Shown here: piece by piece, positions 25,905 to 33,709 of the stretch | How the letters are laid out: every line of letters starts with the position of its first letter | Numbering within the stretch: position 1 is the first letter of the stretch | Assembly (NCBI GenBank): GCA_913062925.1 | Contig: CAJXWJ010000040.1 | Coordinates: 1 to 33,709, forward strand | Direction: 5' to 3' | Source: an uncultured Pseudorhodobacter sp. | GTDB lineage: Bacteria > Pseudomonadota > Alphaproteobacteria > Rhodobacterales > Rhodobacteraceae | Length of the DNA stretch: 33,709 nucleotides | Notes under the pieces: generated by a model | Seen by the model: the letters and a program-made list of their open reading frames with translations, nothing else | What the model was told of the DNA's origin: nothing | The model's database searches: none | Program-made: the position numbers and the translations under genes

Positions 25905-26567
25905 ATGTATAGGCTGCACTATTCCCCCGATACCGCCTCGCTGGTGCTGCGCATGGTGCTGGCCGATCTGCAATTGCCGCATGAGGCCGTGCTGATTGAC
26001 CGCGACGCGGGCGTGCTGGACAGCGCCGCCTACCGCGCCTTGCAGCCTTTGGGCAAAATTCCAGCAATGGAGACGCCAAACGGCCCGATGTTCGAAACCG
26101 CTGCGATGCTGCTGTATCTGGCCGACCGCCATCACCGGCTTGCCCCTGCCCCAGATCACCCTGACCGCGCGGGCTTTCTCAGCTGGTTTTTCTTCACCTC
26201 GTCAAACATCCATCCGGTGCTGTTGCAGCTGTTCTACCCCGAACGCACCGCAGGGCCTGCGTGTGCGCAAGCCGTGTCGCAGGCGGCGCGCGCGCAGATG
26301 CAGGTCTTGCTGACGACCCTCGATTCGATGCTGACCCGCGACGCGCCTGCGTGGTTTTCCAGCGACAGCTCGCTGATGGGGTATTATCTGGGCATGTTGA
26401 TGCATTGGCTGGGCGGCGTTGCGCCCGATCATGCAGCCTATTTCCCCAGCGCGGATTTCCCCGCCCTGCATCAGCGGCTGGCCGTGCTGGAAACCAGCGC
26501 CGCCGCCCAAGCCATTGCTGCCGAAGAAGCCTTGGGCAGCCGCCCTTTCACCCAGCCTTATCAATAG
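25905..26567 (+). CDS. glutathione S-transferase family protein
   Basis: This protein probably conjugates or uses glutathione. The thioredoxin-like N-domain (about 1-80) starts MYRLHYSPDTASLVLRM, with Ser/Thr in the usual active-site area, and has the cis-Pro segment LGKIPAME and the glutathione-binding ETAAMLLYLAD. An all-helical C-domain fills the rest of the 220 residues. CAGGAG precedes the ATG. It is followed at 7 bp by sdaA. The substrate cannot be deduced. Confidence 0.88.
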   Translation: MYRLHYSPDTASLVLRMVLADLQLPHEAVLIDRDAGVLDSAAYRALQPLGKIPAMETPNGPMFETAAMLLYLADRHHRLAPAPDHPDRAGFLSWFFFTSSNIHPVLLQLFYPERTAGPACAQAVSQAARAQMQVLLTTLDSMLTRDAPAWFSSDSSLMGYYLGMLMHWLGGVAPDHAAYFPSADFPALHQRLAVLETSAAAQAIAAEEALGSRPFTQPYQ

Positions 26568-26574
26568 GACGCCT

Positions 26575-27954
26575 ATGTTCCTCTCTGTTTTCGATATGTT
26601 CAAAGTGGGTGTCGGCCCCTCGTCTTCGCACACCATGGGGCCGATGGTGGCGGCGGCGCAATTTCTGGACCTGATGCGCGCCTCGCCGTTTAAATTTGCC
26701 GGGCTGCGGGCGTCTTTGCACGGCAGCCTTGCCTTTACCGGCGTCGGCCATGCCACCGACCGCGCCACGATCCTTGGCCTTGCAGGCTTTCACCCTGCAA
26801 CCTATGACGCCGAAAAAGCCGAAGCCGTGCTGGCCCAGATCCGCGAGACCCGCAGCATTCAGGCCGAGGGGCTGCCGCCCTTACACTTTGACCCCAATGC
26901 AGATCTGCTGTTTGACTATGGCCCCGCGCTTCCAGGCCATGCCAATGGCATGATCTTGAAAGCCACCGACGCGCAGGGCGATGTGATCTTGCAAGAGACC
27001 TATTATTCCATCGGCGGCGGCTTTGTGCTGACGGCCTCTGAAATGGCGCAGGCGGGCGAGGCCAAATCCAAGCCCCGCGCCGATGTGCCCTATGCCTTTG
27101 AAACCGCGGATGAGATGCTGGCGATGGCGCTGAAATCGGGCAAGACCATCGCGCAGATGAAGCTGGCCAACGAGCTGAAATTCCGCAGTCAGACCCAGAT
27201 CGACGAAGGCATCGCGCGGCTGTGGCAGGTGATGAACGACTGCATCTCGCGCGGGATGGAGGGCACGGGGATCCTGCCCGGCGGGCTGAAGGTGCGCCGG
27301 CGTGCCAAGGGCATTCATGACGCGCTTTTGGCCGAACGCGGGCTGAATATGACCGCGCCGCATACGATCAACGACTGGATGTCGCTTTATGCCATGGCGG
27401 TGAACGAGGAAAACGCCGCAGGTGGCCAAGTTGTGACCGCGCCAACCAATGGTGCTGCGGGCGTGTTGCCTGCGGTTTTGCGCTATTATCTTGACCATGT
27501 GCCGGGGGCATCTGTCAGCCGCATCGCCGATTTTCTGCTGACCGCTTCGGCGATTGGCGGGCTGTGCAAACACAATGCCTCGATTTCGGGGGCGGAATGC
27601 GGCTGTCAGGCCGAGGTCGGCTCGGCTGCCGCCATGGCTGCGGCGGGGCTTTGTGCGGTGCTGGGTGGCACGGTGAAACAGGTGGAAAACGCCGCCGAAA
27701 TCGCGCTGGAGCATCACCTTGGCATGACCTGCGATCCGGTCAAAGGTCTGGTGCAGGTGCCTTGCATCGAGCGCAACGGTCTGGGCGCGATCAAGGCGGT
27801 CTCGGCGGCCAGTTTGGCGCTGCGCGGCGATGGTGACCATCTGGTCAGCCTGGATGTCTGTATCGAGACCATGCGCCAAACCGGACGCGACATGCATGAG
27901 AAATACAAGGAAACCTCGCTGGGCGGCCTTGCGGTCAATGTGCCCAATTGCTGA
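26575..27954 (+). CDS. sdaA: L-serine dehydratase (L-serine ammonia-lyase), Fe-S type
   Basis: This enzyme converts L-serine to pyruvate and ammonia using a [4Fe-4S] cluster. It is the single-chain bacterial form with 459 residues: a beta domain starting [23 protein letters not shown] and an alpha domain ([25 protein letters not shown]). Likely cluster cysteines are C342 (or C344), C386 (GMTCDP) and C397 (QVPCIERN), spaced as in the family. The ATG at 26575 has an AGGA site; longer in-frame readings would overlap the GST gene. It lies between a GST and an EamA transporter in one direction. Confidence 0.95.
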   Translation: MFLSVFDMFKVGVGPSSSHTMGPMVAAAQFLDLMRASPFKFAGLRASLHGSLAFTGVGHATDRATILGLAGFHPATYDAEKAEAVLAQIRETRSIQAEGLPPLHFDPNADLLFDYGPALPGHANGMILKATDAQGDVILQETYYSIGGGFVLTASEMAQAGEAKSKPRADVPYAFETADEMLAMALKSGKTIAQMKLANELKFRSQTQIDEGIARLWQVMNDCISRGMEGTGILPGGLKVRRRAKGIHDALLAERGLNMTAPHTINDWMSLYAMAVNEENAAGGQVVTAPTNGAAGVLPAVLRYYLDHVPGASVSRIADFLLTASAIGGLCKHNASISGAECGCQAEVGSAAAMAAAGLCAVLGGTVKQVENAAEIALEHHLGMTCDPVKGLVQVPCIERNGLGAIKAVSAASLALRGDGDHLVSLDVCIETMRQTGRDMHEKYKETSLGGLAVNVPNC

Positions 27955-27987
27955 ACCACGCGCCGCGCACCGCGCAAAGGGGGCGGC

Positions 27988-28908
27988 ATGACCCGCGATA
28001 AAACCCTGACCGGCATCGCGCTGATGCTGGTGTTTTGCCTGCTGGCACCGCTTTTGGATGCCTCGGCCAAGCTTGCAACTGACGCAATTCCGGTGGGCCA
28101 AATCACCACGGCGCGGTTTTTGGTGCAGGGCGCGCTGATGCTGCCGGTGGCGCTGGTGCTGCGGCTGGGGTTTGGGCTGAACCGGCGGGCTGCGGGCCTG
28201 CTGGCGCTGCGCGCGCTGTGTCTTATTGCCTCGACCTATGCTTTTGTTGCGGGCACCAAGGTGATGCCGATTGCCGACGCGCTGGCGATTGTCTTTGTAG
28301 AGCCGTTTATCCTGCTGATCTTGGGGCATTTTCTGTTCAAAAACGCCATCGGCCCGCGCAGGATTGCCGCCGCTGTGGTGGGCTTTGCCGGAGTTTTGCT
28401 GGTGATCCAACCCTCGTTGACGCTTTACGGCACGGTGGCGCTTTACCCGCTTGCCACGGCCTTTTTGTTTGCCTTTTACATGCTGATCACCCAATCGCTG
28501 GGGCCGGGCACGCATCCGGTGATGCAACAGCTTTACACCTCGATCTTTGGCGGGCTGATCTGCCTGCCGGTGATGCTGCTTGCCGATGGATCGGGGCTGG
28601 CCGAGCTGGATCCGGTCTGGCCGCAGGGGCTGTTTTGGCTGTGGCTGTTTGGCGTCGGGTTCTGGGCGGCGGTCAGCCATATGTCGATGACCTTCGCGCT
28701 GAAATACGCCCCCGCCTCGACCTTGGCACCGCTGCATTACCTTGAACTGATTGCGGCGGTGGCGGTGGGCTATCTGATCTTTGGCACCTTCCCCAATCTG
28801 CTGACTTGGGCGGGAATTGTGGTGATCGTAGGTTCGGGGCTTTATGTGATCTACCGCGAGCGGGTCACAGGACAGCAAGCCCGCGCAGCGCTGCCGGCAG
28901 AGATTTAA
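27988..28908 (+). CDS. DMT-superfamily (EamA) transporter
   Basis: This is a probable metabolite exporter with about ten membrane spans in 306 residues, in two EamA repeats. It opens LTGIALMLVFCLLAPLLDASAKL and includes the conserved helix ends TYAFVAGTKVMPIADALAIVFVEP. AGGGGG precedes the ATG. It follows sdaA by 33 bp and could export an amino-acid-related compound, but that is inference from position only. The 3' end overlaps the convergent thiamine pyrophosphokinase gene by 44 bp. Confidence 0.87.
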   Translation: MTRDKTLTGIALMLVFCLLAPLLDASAKLATDAIPVGQITTARFLVQGALMLPVALVLRLGFGLNRRAAGLLALRALCLIASTYAFVAGTKVMPIADALAIVFVEPFILLILGHFLFKNAIGPRRIAAAVVGFAGVLLVIQPSLTLYGTVALYPLATAFLFAFYMLITQSLGPGTHPVMQQLYTSIFGGLICLPVMLLADGSGLAELDPVWPQGLFWLWLFGVGFWAAVSHMSMTFALKYAPASTLAPLHYLELIAAVAVGYLIFGTFPNLLTWAGIVVIVGSGLYVIYRERVTGQQARAALPAEI

Positions 28909-29524
28909 GCGGCAAGATCACCAGCATGCGCGGCGCAGAGACCCGCAGATGCACCGGCCCCACCACTTGGTTCGAGGTGCCAATCATGCCATCGGGCGCA
29001 AATGCGATGTCTTGGATCGGCCAGCGTAGCCCCGCGCTTTCCCCGTTAACCGCGCCCATGGGAAACAGCGAAAACCGGCTGCCCAGCGGCAGATCAAGCC
29101 GCATCTCGGGCGGGGCCACAAAGGTCACATCCTGCGGCGAAAGCAGCAGGCAGCGCTGATCGGCCTGGCGCACCAGCGCGTTCAAAACCGCCAGGCCGTG
29201 ATCCAGCCGCGCGCCCGCGAATCCCAAACCCAAGACAAAGGGCGCCGCGATCGAGCGCAGCGCTTTGTCAAAATCGGTGGTCTCTTGTTCGGCAATCGGA
29301 AACAACCGCCCCGCCAGCCGCGCGCGGGCTGTGGCAGAGATCGAATCGAAATCACCGATCACCGCAGTTGGTTCGGCCCCCAGCCGCAACAAACGGTCGG
29401 CCCCACCATCTGCCCCAACAATAACAGGGGCCAAGGCCAAGGCCCGCGCCAAAAGTGCGGCGCCAAACGGCCCCCCACCCGCAAGCGTCACCCCGTGCAA
29501 AGATTCGACAATCTTGTGTTTCAT
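28865..29524 (-). CDS. thiamine pyrophosphokinase
   Basis: This enzyme makes the cofactor thiamine pyrophosphate from thiamine and ATP. The ATP/metal motifs are ADGGADRLL (about 38-46), IGDFDSI (about 56-62) and TDFDKAL (about 83-89). A thiamine-binding C-domain (SRFSLFPMGAVNG, GTSNQVVG) follows. I chose the ATG at 29524 (219 residues); an upstream in-frame extension of 18 residues is not family-like. The ribosome site is weak. The C-terminus overlaps the EamA gene on the other strand by 44 bp. Confidence 0.9.
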   Translation of the reverse strand: MKHKIVESLHGVTLAGGGPFGAALLARALALAPVIVGADGGADRLLRLGAEPTAVIGDFDSISATARARLAGRLFPIAEQETTDFDKALRSIAAPFVLGLGFAGARLDHGLAVLNALVRQADQRCLLLSPQDVTFVAPPEMRLDLPLGSRFSLFPMGAVNGESAGLRWPIQDIAFAPDGMIGTSNQVVGPVHLRVSAPRMLVILPLKSLPAALRGLAVL

Positions 29525-29663
29525 CGCGATACTGTTCTCTGAATTGCGGCAAAAGCCCATGGCTTTGAACACAATCAATTCATTAAATTACCCTCTTCTG
29601 TCCATTTATTAGAACAATCTTCAGTGCAAGATCACAGCGTGTAATTGGTAGAGGCGAGCCCCT

Positions 29664-31769
29664 ATGCTTGGTGCGAGTAAAATTTTAACGGTCTCTTATG
29701 GAACCTTCAGCTGCACGCTGGAGGGCTTTGACGAGCCGTTTAATACCATGAAGGCAATCGCTGAATATTTTCGCGATCTTGCCGCCGAAGATCGCTATTT
29801 TGGGGCAGAGCCGCCAACGCCGGATGCGGCGATGCTGCATAAGATAGCCGAGCGGGAAATTCAGCGACGGGTCGAGGCTAAGATCCAAGATAATGGCGTG
29901 ATCTTGCGGGCCGATTCGTCAGATGTGGCGCGGGCAGCCCCAGCATCGCTTGCCGCGCCTTCGCTTGCCCCTGCCGCAAATGCCAGCCCAATGCTTGATG
30001 CCAATGGCGAAAGCCTCAGCGCCCGCTTGTCACGCCTGCGCGCCAGCCCCGCGCTTGAAGACAGGGCACCTCAGCTGCCCACTGACACGGCTGTCGCATT
30101 GCAAGACCCACTTCAGGCCGAAGCTCCCGAATCGGAAGCTCTCGAATCGGTTGCGCTGCCCGCAGCTCCAGAGACCGCGCCAGAGCCTTTGCACCGGCTT
30201 CCCGAGCCGCTTGGCGCTTTGGACGACACCTATACAGAAGACCAACATGCCGGCGAGATAGGGCCAGAGATGCTGGCCAGTGTCGAGGCTTTGGTGGCCA
30301 AACCTGCCACCGAGCCGCTGCCGCCCGAACCAGAGGCGAACGCGCCGCACGAGGATAGCTTGGCCGAGCTGGAGCCAGAGCCTGTGACGCAAACCCAAGA
30401 CAGCGTTTTGCTCGAGGCAGCGCCCGAGGTTTCCACACCAGAGGCATTTGACGTCACCGATGAAACCGAGTCGCTTTTGGCAAAACTGGCCCGCGACATA
30501 CCAGCGTCCCCCGCGCCTCAGGCCGAAGCGACAGAGCCCGCGCCGGAACCTGAACCCGCACGGCTGCAAACCGCCGAAGAGGCCTTGGCCGAAGCCTTGG
30601 GCATCGCGCCACCCGAAGCCCGCGCGATGATTGGCGCAGCAGAGCCCGCGCCTGTGGCAGAAGCAGACCATGACGCCAAAACAGCGCCCGAACCCGCAGA
30701 GGCCGCCGATCCCGCGCCGCAAGATCACGCCCGCGCCCGCGTTATTCGGGTGCGCCGGCTCGAGTCCGCAGCCCAGCCCCCCGCAGGCACCACCTTGCTT
30801 TCCGAAGCCGCCGAAGCCGCTTTGCTGGCCGAATTGGCCGCGCTGCAAACCGCAGTGCCCGCAGCCAAGCCGGCTGAGTCCGAGCGACCAACCCGCCCCG
30901 TGCGGGTGCTGCGCCCCGATCCAGCCAGCCCGACACCCGCGATTTTGGTGCAAACCCTCTCGGGGCCAGAGGCCGCTGATCTGCGCCAAGGCCTGACCGA
31001 TCTTTCCAAAGACGATGCGGTGAACCGCTTGATTGCGCAGACAAACACCGCGCTTGATGACCCCGAGTCGCGCCGCCGCTCTGCCGCGATTTCGCATCTG
31101 AAAGCCGCCGTTGCCGCGACCGAGGCTGACCGGCAATTGCAAGACGCAGCGGGCTCTGTGGCGGCGGACCGCAAATCGGTCTATCGCAGTGATCTGGACA
31201 GTGTGGTGCGGCCAAATCCAACAGCGCGCAGCGCCGAAGACCGCACAAGCCCACTGGTTTTGGTATCAGAACAGCGCATCGATCGGCCAAAACCTCCCGA
31301 GCCCACCGCCGAGCCAGCCATCGTGCGGCCGCAGCGTCCGGTGATGCCAACACGGCTGGTGCCCGCCGGCCTGACCAAAGCTCCGCTGGAAACCCTGATT
31401 GGCGCCGATCTGGATGACGAGGATGAAGACGAGACGCTGAGCCCAGAAGAAGCCAGCGCCAATCTCTTTGCCGAGGGCACCAGCTTTGCCGATTTTGCCG
31501 AACAGCTTGGCGCGCAAACGCTGCATGATCTGCTTGAAGCTTCGGCGGTCTATTGTGCCCAGATCTTGGGGCGGCCACAGTTCAGCCGGCCCTTGGTGAT
31601 GAGCCAGATCAACACCCTGCCAAATGCCGAAAAGTACCTGCTGGAAGATCAGCTGCGCGCCTTTGGCACCTTGATGCGCGAAGGCCGAATTAAAAAAATC
31701 AAACGCGGCGGCTTTGCGGTCACAGATCGTTCGCCGCTCTTGGCAGAGGCCCTGCGCAACGCGGGCTAA
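29664..31769 (+). CDS. large protein of unknown function with conserved-looking ends and a Pro/Ala/Glu-rich middle
   Basis: I do not recognise a function for this 701-residue protein. The first 80 or so residues (KILTVSYGTFSCTLEGF, FNTMKAIAEYFRDLA, FGAEPPTPD) look like a compact conserved domain. From about 85 to 350 it is low-complexity, acidic and rich in Pro/Ala/Glu. Basic segments follow at about 354-365 (RARVIRVRR) and about 405-420 (RPVRVLRP), then a helical block at about 445-495 (DLSKDDAVNRLIAQTN, DDPESRRRSAAISHLK). The C-terminal 105 residues (from FAEGTSFADFAEQLGA to the end) look folded and winged-helix-like in spacing. There is no signal peptide or membrane span. A GAGGCGAG site precedes the ATG, and the gene stands alone with a strong terminator. 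It may be a Rhodobacterales scaffold protein. Confidence 0.8.
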   Translation: MLGASKILTVSYGTFSCTLEGFDEPFNTMKAIAEYFRDLAAEDRYFGAEPPTPDAAMLHKIAEREIQRRVEAKIQDNGVILRADSSDVARAAPASLAAPSLAPAANASPMLDANGESLSARLSRLRASPALEDRAPQLPTDTAVALQDPLQAEAPESEALESVALPAAPETAPEPLHRLPEPLGALDDTYTEDQHAGEIGPEMLASVEALVAKPATEPLPPEPEANAPHEDSLAELEPEPVTQTQDSVLLEAAPEVSTPEAFDVTDETESLLAKLARDIPASPAPQAEATEPAPEPEPARLQTAEEALAEALGIAPPEARAMIGAAEPAPVAEADHDAKTAPEPAEAADPAPQDHARARVIRVRRLESAAQPPAGTTLLSEAAEAALLAELAALQTAVPAAKPAESERPTRPVRVLRPDPASPTPAILVQTLSGPEAADLRQGLTDLSKDDAVNRLIAQTNTALDDPESRRRSAAISHLKAAVAATEADRQLQDAAGSVAADRKSVYRSDLDSVVRPNPTARSAEDRTSPLVLVSEQRIDRPKPPEPTAEPAIVRPQRPVMPTRLVPAGLTKAPLETLIGADLDDEDEDETLSPEEASANLFAEGTSFADFAEQLGAQTLHDLLEASAVYCAQILGRPQFSRPLVMSQINTLPNAEKYLLEDQLRAFGTLMREGRIKKIKRGGFAVTDRSPLLAEALRNAG

Positions 31770-31812
31770 GGCATTCAGACAGAACCCGAGGCTGCCACTC
31801 GCGGTTCATATC

Positions 31813-31846
31813 AGGCGGCCCCAAATGTTGGGGGCCGCCTGTTTTC
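31813..31846 (+). terminator. Rho-independent terminator of the 701-residue protein gene
   Basis: AGGCGGCCCC (31813-31822) and GGGGCCGCCT (31831-31840) form a perfect 10-bp stem with an 8-nt loop, followed by GTTTTC. It sits in the convergent gap before the DUF2842 gene. Confidence 0.75.
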
Positions 31847-31847
31847 G

Positions 31848-32078
31848 TTAGTCTTGATCGGCAGAGTGATCGGGGTCGGGCTGGCCAACCCCCAGAAACA
31901 CCCGTTTGAACGGCAAGATCCAGGCAAAGCCCAAGACCAGATAGGCCGGCACTTCCAGCCAAAGCGGCAGGCGCTGAATATGTCCCATCAGCGTTACCGC
32001 CAAGACAACATAGGCAGGCATCCCCACCAACAGCACCACCAAGGCCCAGCGTTTGCGGGCTTTATACGACAGGGCCAC
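31848..32078 (-). CDS. DUF2842 family membrane protein
   Basis: This is a 76-residue protein with two hydrophobic spans (WALVVLLVGMPAYVVLAVTL and LEVPAYLVLGFAWILPF) and the family's start (ALSYKARKRW) and end (FKRVFLGVGQPDP). Function is unknown. I chose GTG at 32078, 4 bp after the purA stop, with GAGGA upstream; a longer reading from 32123 would overlap purA by 41 bp and lacks family support. It is probably co-transcribed with purA. Confidence 0.85.
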   Translation of the reverse strand: MALSYKARKRWALVVLLVGMPAYVVLAVTLMGHIQRLPLWLEVPAYLVLGFAWILPFKRVFLGVGQPDPDHSADQD

Positions 32079-32082
32079 GCGC

Positions 32083-33375
32083 TCAATCCTCGAAGGGGTC
32101 GGTGACAAGGATGGTGTCGTCACGCTCGGGGCTGGTCGACAGCAGCGCCACCGGACAGTGGATCAGCTCTTCAATCCGGCGCACATATTTGATCGCAGCC
32201 CCCGGCAGTTCGGCCCAAGACCGCGCGCCTGCGGTGTTTTCAGACCAGCCTTCCATCTCTTCATAGATCGGTGTGCAGCGCGCTTGGGCATCCGCCGCGG
32301 TGGGCAGATAATCCAGCCGCACCCCGTCCAGATCGTAGCCGACGCAGATTTTCAGCACATCAAAGCCGTCAAGCACATCCAATTTGGTCAGCGCAATGCC
32401 CGACACACCCGAGGTTGCACAGGTCTGGCGCACCAGAACCGCGTCAAACCAACCACAGCGGCGCTTACGACCGGTGACAGTGCCAAATTCGTGGCCCCGC
32501 TCGCCCAGACGCGCGCCATCGGCGTCAAACAGTTCGGCCGGGAAAGGCCCTTCGCCGACACGGGTGGTATAGGCTTTGACAATGCCCAGCACGAAATCAA
32601 TCGCCGTTGGCCCAAGACCCACGCCCGTGGCCGCTTGGCCTGCAATGACGTTGGACGAGGTCACAAAGGGATAGGTGCCAAAGTCGATGTCCAGCAAAGC
32701 CCCCTGCGCGCCTTCAAACAAGATGCGCTTTCCCGCACGGCGGGCTTCGGTCATCACCTTCCACACGGGTTTGGCATAGGGCAGCACCTGCGGCGCAATC
32801 TCGCGCAGCTGCGCCAGCAGCGATTCCCGGTCGACCGGCGCAATGCCCAAGCCGCGCCGCAGCGCGTCGTGGTGGCTGAGCAAGCGGTCCACACGGGCGA
32901 CCAAGGTTGCCTCGTCGGCAAGGTCGGCGACACGGATGGCACGGCGGCCGACTTTGTCTTCATAGGCCGGGCCAATGCCGCGACCGGTGGTGCCGATTTT
33001 GGCAACCGAGGTTTCGCCCTCGCGGGCACGATCAAGCTCGCCATGCACGGGCAGGATCAGCGGCGCATTTTCGGCGATCATCAGGTTTTCTGGCGAAATA
33101 TCAACGCCTTGATCGCGCAGCTTGGCGATTTCCATCACCAGATGCCAAGGGTCCAACACCACGCCATTGCCAATCACCGACAGCTTGCCGCCGCGCACAA
33201 TGCCCGATGGCAACAGCGACAGCTTATAAACCTTGCCGTCGATCACCAAGGTATGCCCAGCGTTATGGCCACCTTGAAAACGTGCAATCACATCGGCCCG
33301 CTCTGACAGCCAGTCGACGATTTTTCCTTTACCCTCGTCACCCCATTGGGCGCCGACGACGACAACGTTAGCCAT
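32083..33375 (-). CDS. purA: adenylosuccinate synthetase
   Basis: This enzyme joins IMP and aspartate with GTP hydrolysis, the first step from IMP to AMP. The GTP-binding loop GDEGKGK (12-18, with the catalytic Asp), the catalytic His in NAGHT (about 38-42), the IMP-binding [14 protein letters not shown], and the [11 protein letters not shown] segment are all present. Length, 430 residues, is normal. AAGGA precedes the ATG at 33375. DUF2842 follows immediately downstream. Confidence 0.97.
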   Translation of the reverse strand: MANVVVVGAQWGDEGKGKIVDWLSERADVIARFQGGHNAGHTLVIDGKVYKLSLLPSGIVRGGKLSVIGNGVVLDPWHLVMEIAKLRDQGVDISPENLMIAENAPLILPVHGELDRAREGETSVAKIGTTGRGIGPAYEDKVGRRAIRVADLADEATLVARVDRLLSHHDALRRGLGIAPVDRESLLAQLREIAPQVLPYAKPVWKVMTEARRAGKRILFEGAQGALLDIDFGTYPFVTSSNVIAGQAATGVGLGPTAIDFVLGIVKAYTTRVGEGPFPAELFDADGARLGERGHEFGTVTGRKRRCGWFDAVLVRQTCATSGVSGIALTKLDVLDGFDVLKICVGYDLDGVRLDYLPTAADAQARCTPIYEEMEGWSENTAGARSWAELPGAAIKYVRRIEELIHCPVALLSTSPERDDTILVTDPFED

Positions 33376-33409
33376 GGCATATCCTTCGCGTTTGTCGAAA
33401 ACCGAACGA

Positions 33410-33438
33410 CCTATAGCGAGAGTGGCCGCCGCGCGAAA
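33410..33438 (-). promoter_or_regulatory. weak candidate purA promoter
   Basis: On the minus strand TTTCGC (33433-33438) and TATAGG (33410-33415) are 17 bp apart, 35 bp upstream of the purA ATG. The -35 is poor. Confidence 0.25.
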
Positions 33439-33523
33439 CCGCTATTTGCTGGAATAGTGTCGCAGCCTGTCGCAAGATCGCAGAAATACCGCCCCGCCGC
33501 CGATAATGTGAAAGGCAAAGCCG

Positions 33524-33709
33524 ATGTTTCTTTACCTAACCCAAGGCACAAATGACGTCGCAAGGGCGAAAATCTTTTACACCGCAGCGCTTGCGCCACT
33601 GGGTTTTGTGCTGCGCTATGAAGACGCGGCAGAGCTTGGCTACGGCGCCGCAGACGACAGCCGCATCGCGCTTTGGATCACCACGCCCTTTGACGCAAGC
33701 CGCCCCGCC
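33524..33709 (+). CDS. VOC/glyoxalase-superfamily protein, N-terminal part (runs off window)
   Basis: The visible 62 residues begin MFLYLTQGTNDVARAKIFYTAALAPLGF, the first beta-alpha-beta unit of the vicinal-oxygen-chelate fold, and continue into LWITTPFDASRPA. The first-strand position that often carries a metal ligand is Thr here. The ATG at 33524 has AAAGG about 8 nt upstream. The gene is divergent from purA with a 148-bp gap. Activity cannot be told from the fragment. Confidence 0.8.
   Translation, partial: MFLYLTQGTNDVARAKIFYTAALAPLGFVLRYEDAAELGYGAADDSRIALWITTPFDASRPA

Noticed and set aside
26881-28878. 665-residue minus-strand open frame opposite sdaA and the EamA gene
   Set aside because: It is antisense to two clear genes, is rich in His/Gln/Arg as expected from reversed GC-rich codons, and has no recognisable domain.
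29637-29662. tRNA-like D-arm sequence (GTAATTGGTAGAGGC)
   Set aside because: No acceptor stem, anticodon arm or T-arm follows; the sequence runs straight into the ribosome site and start of the 701-residue protein.
29880-30720. GC-rich repetitive-looking stretch considered as a DNA repeat array
   Set aside because: The repetition is at amino-acid composition level (Pro/Ala/Glu) and no exact DNA unit recurs in tandem.
32053-33306. 417-residue plus-strand open frame opposite purA
   Set aside because: It is the antisense of a highly conserved housekeeping gene and has no domain.

Overview
The window looks like core chromosome of a Rhodobacterales (Roseobacter/Rhodobacter group) alphaproteobacterium. 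The base composition is GC-rich throughout. The protein set is typical of that order: a ferredoxin VI-like FdxE, DUF1178, DUF2842, an RpoH of about 298 residues, and an AcuC-type deacetylase. Genes are packed tightly, with many 1-8 bp overlaps and several TTG/GTG starts. I see no rRNA, tRNA, CRISPR array, insertion sequence, prophage or plasmid signal. No gene-free stretch exceeds about 250 bp; the longest are 4391-4636, 16828-17049 and 19787-19992.

Left part (1-4.4 kb), mostly minus strand: a Gfo/Idh/MocA dehydrogenase cut by the window edge; the phosphatidylethanolamine pair psd-pssA (4-bp overlap); rpoH; and an RluD-type pseudouridine synthase whose start codon overlaps, divergently, the start of a small membrane protein. 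From 4.6 to 9.5 kb on the plus strand lies a complete polyamine-type ABC importer (ATPase, two permeases) followed by two tandem paralogous binding proteins. A short hairpin-rich spacer separates it from an amidase (to 11.0 kb). Convergent to that is a minus-strand group of a histone-deacetylase-fold (AcuC-like) enzyme and two glycosyltransferases.

Middle (14.2-18.2 kb): a plus-strand Nudix / DUF1178 / short-chain dehydrogenase group; a minus-strand fdxE plus secreted FG-GAP protein pair; and a plus-strand lipoprotein plus HD-hydrolase pair. From 18.3 to 24.3 kb the minus strand carries envelope and stress genes: rpiA-gor (4-bp overlap), hflK-hflC (1-bp overlap, strong terminator), then a DegP/HtrA protease with its own leader and terminator.

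Right part (24.4-33.7 kb): mntH with a near-perfect Fur/Mur-like palindrome on its promoter; a GST, L-serine dehydratase and EamA exporter run; a convergent thiamine pyrophosphokinase; a 701-residue protein I cannot assign, with conserved-looking ends and a long acidic Pro/Ala/Glu-rich middle, closed by a strong terminator; the purA-DUF2842 pair; and the start of a VOC/glyoxalase protein running off the window.

The window is mainly housekeeping. The parts most worth a second look are the deacetylase-glycosyltransferase gene group, the diverged tandem binding proteins, the unassigned 701-residue protein, and the 18-bp tandem repeat in the degP leader.
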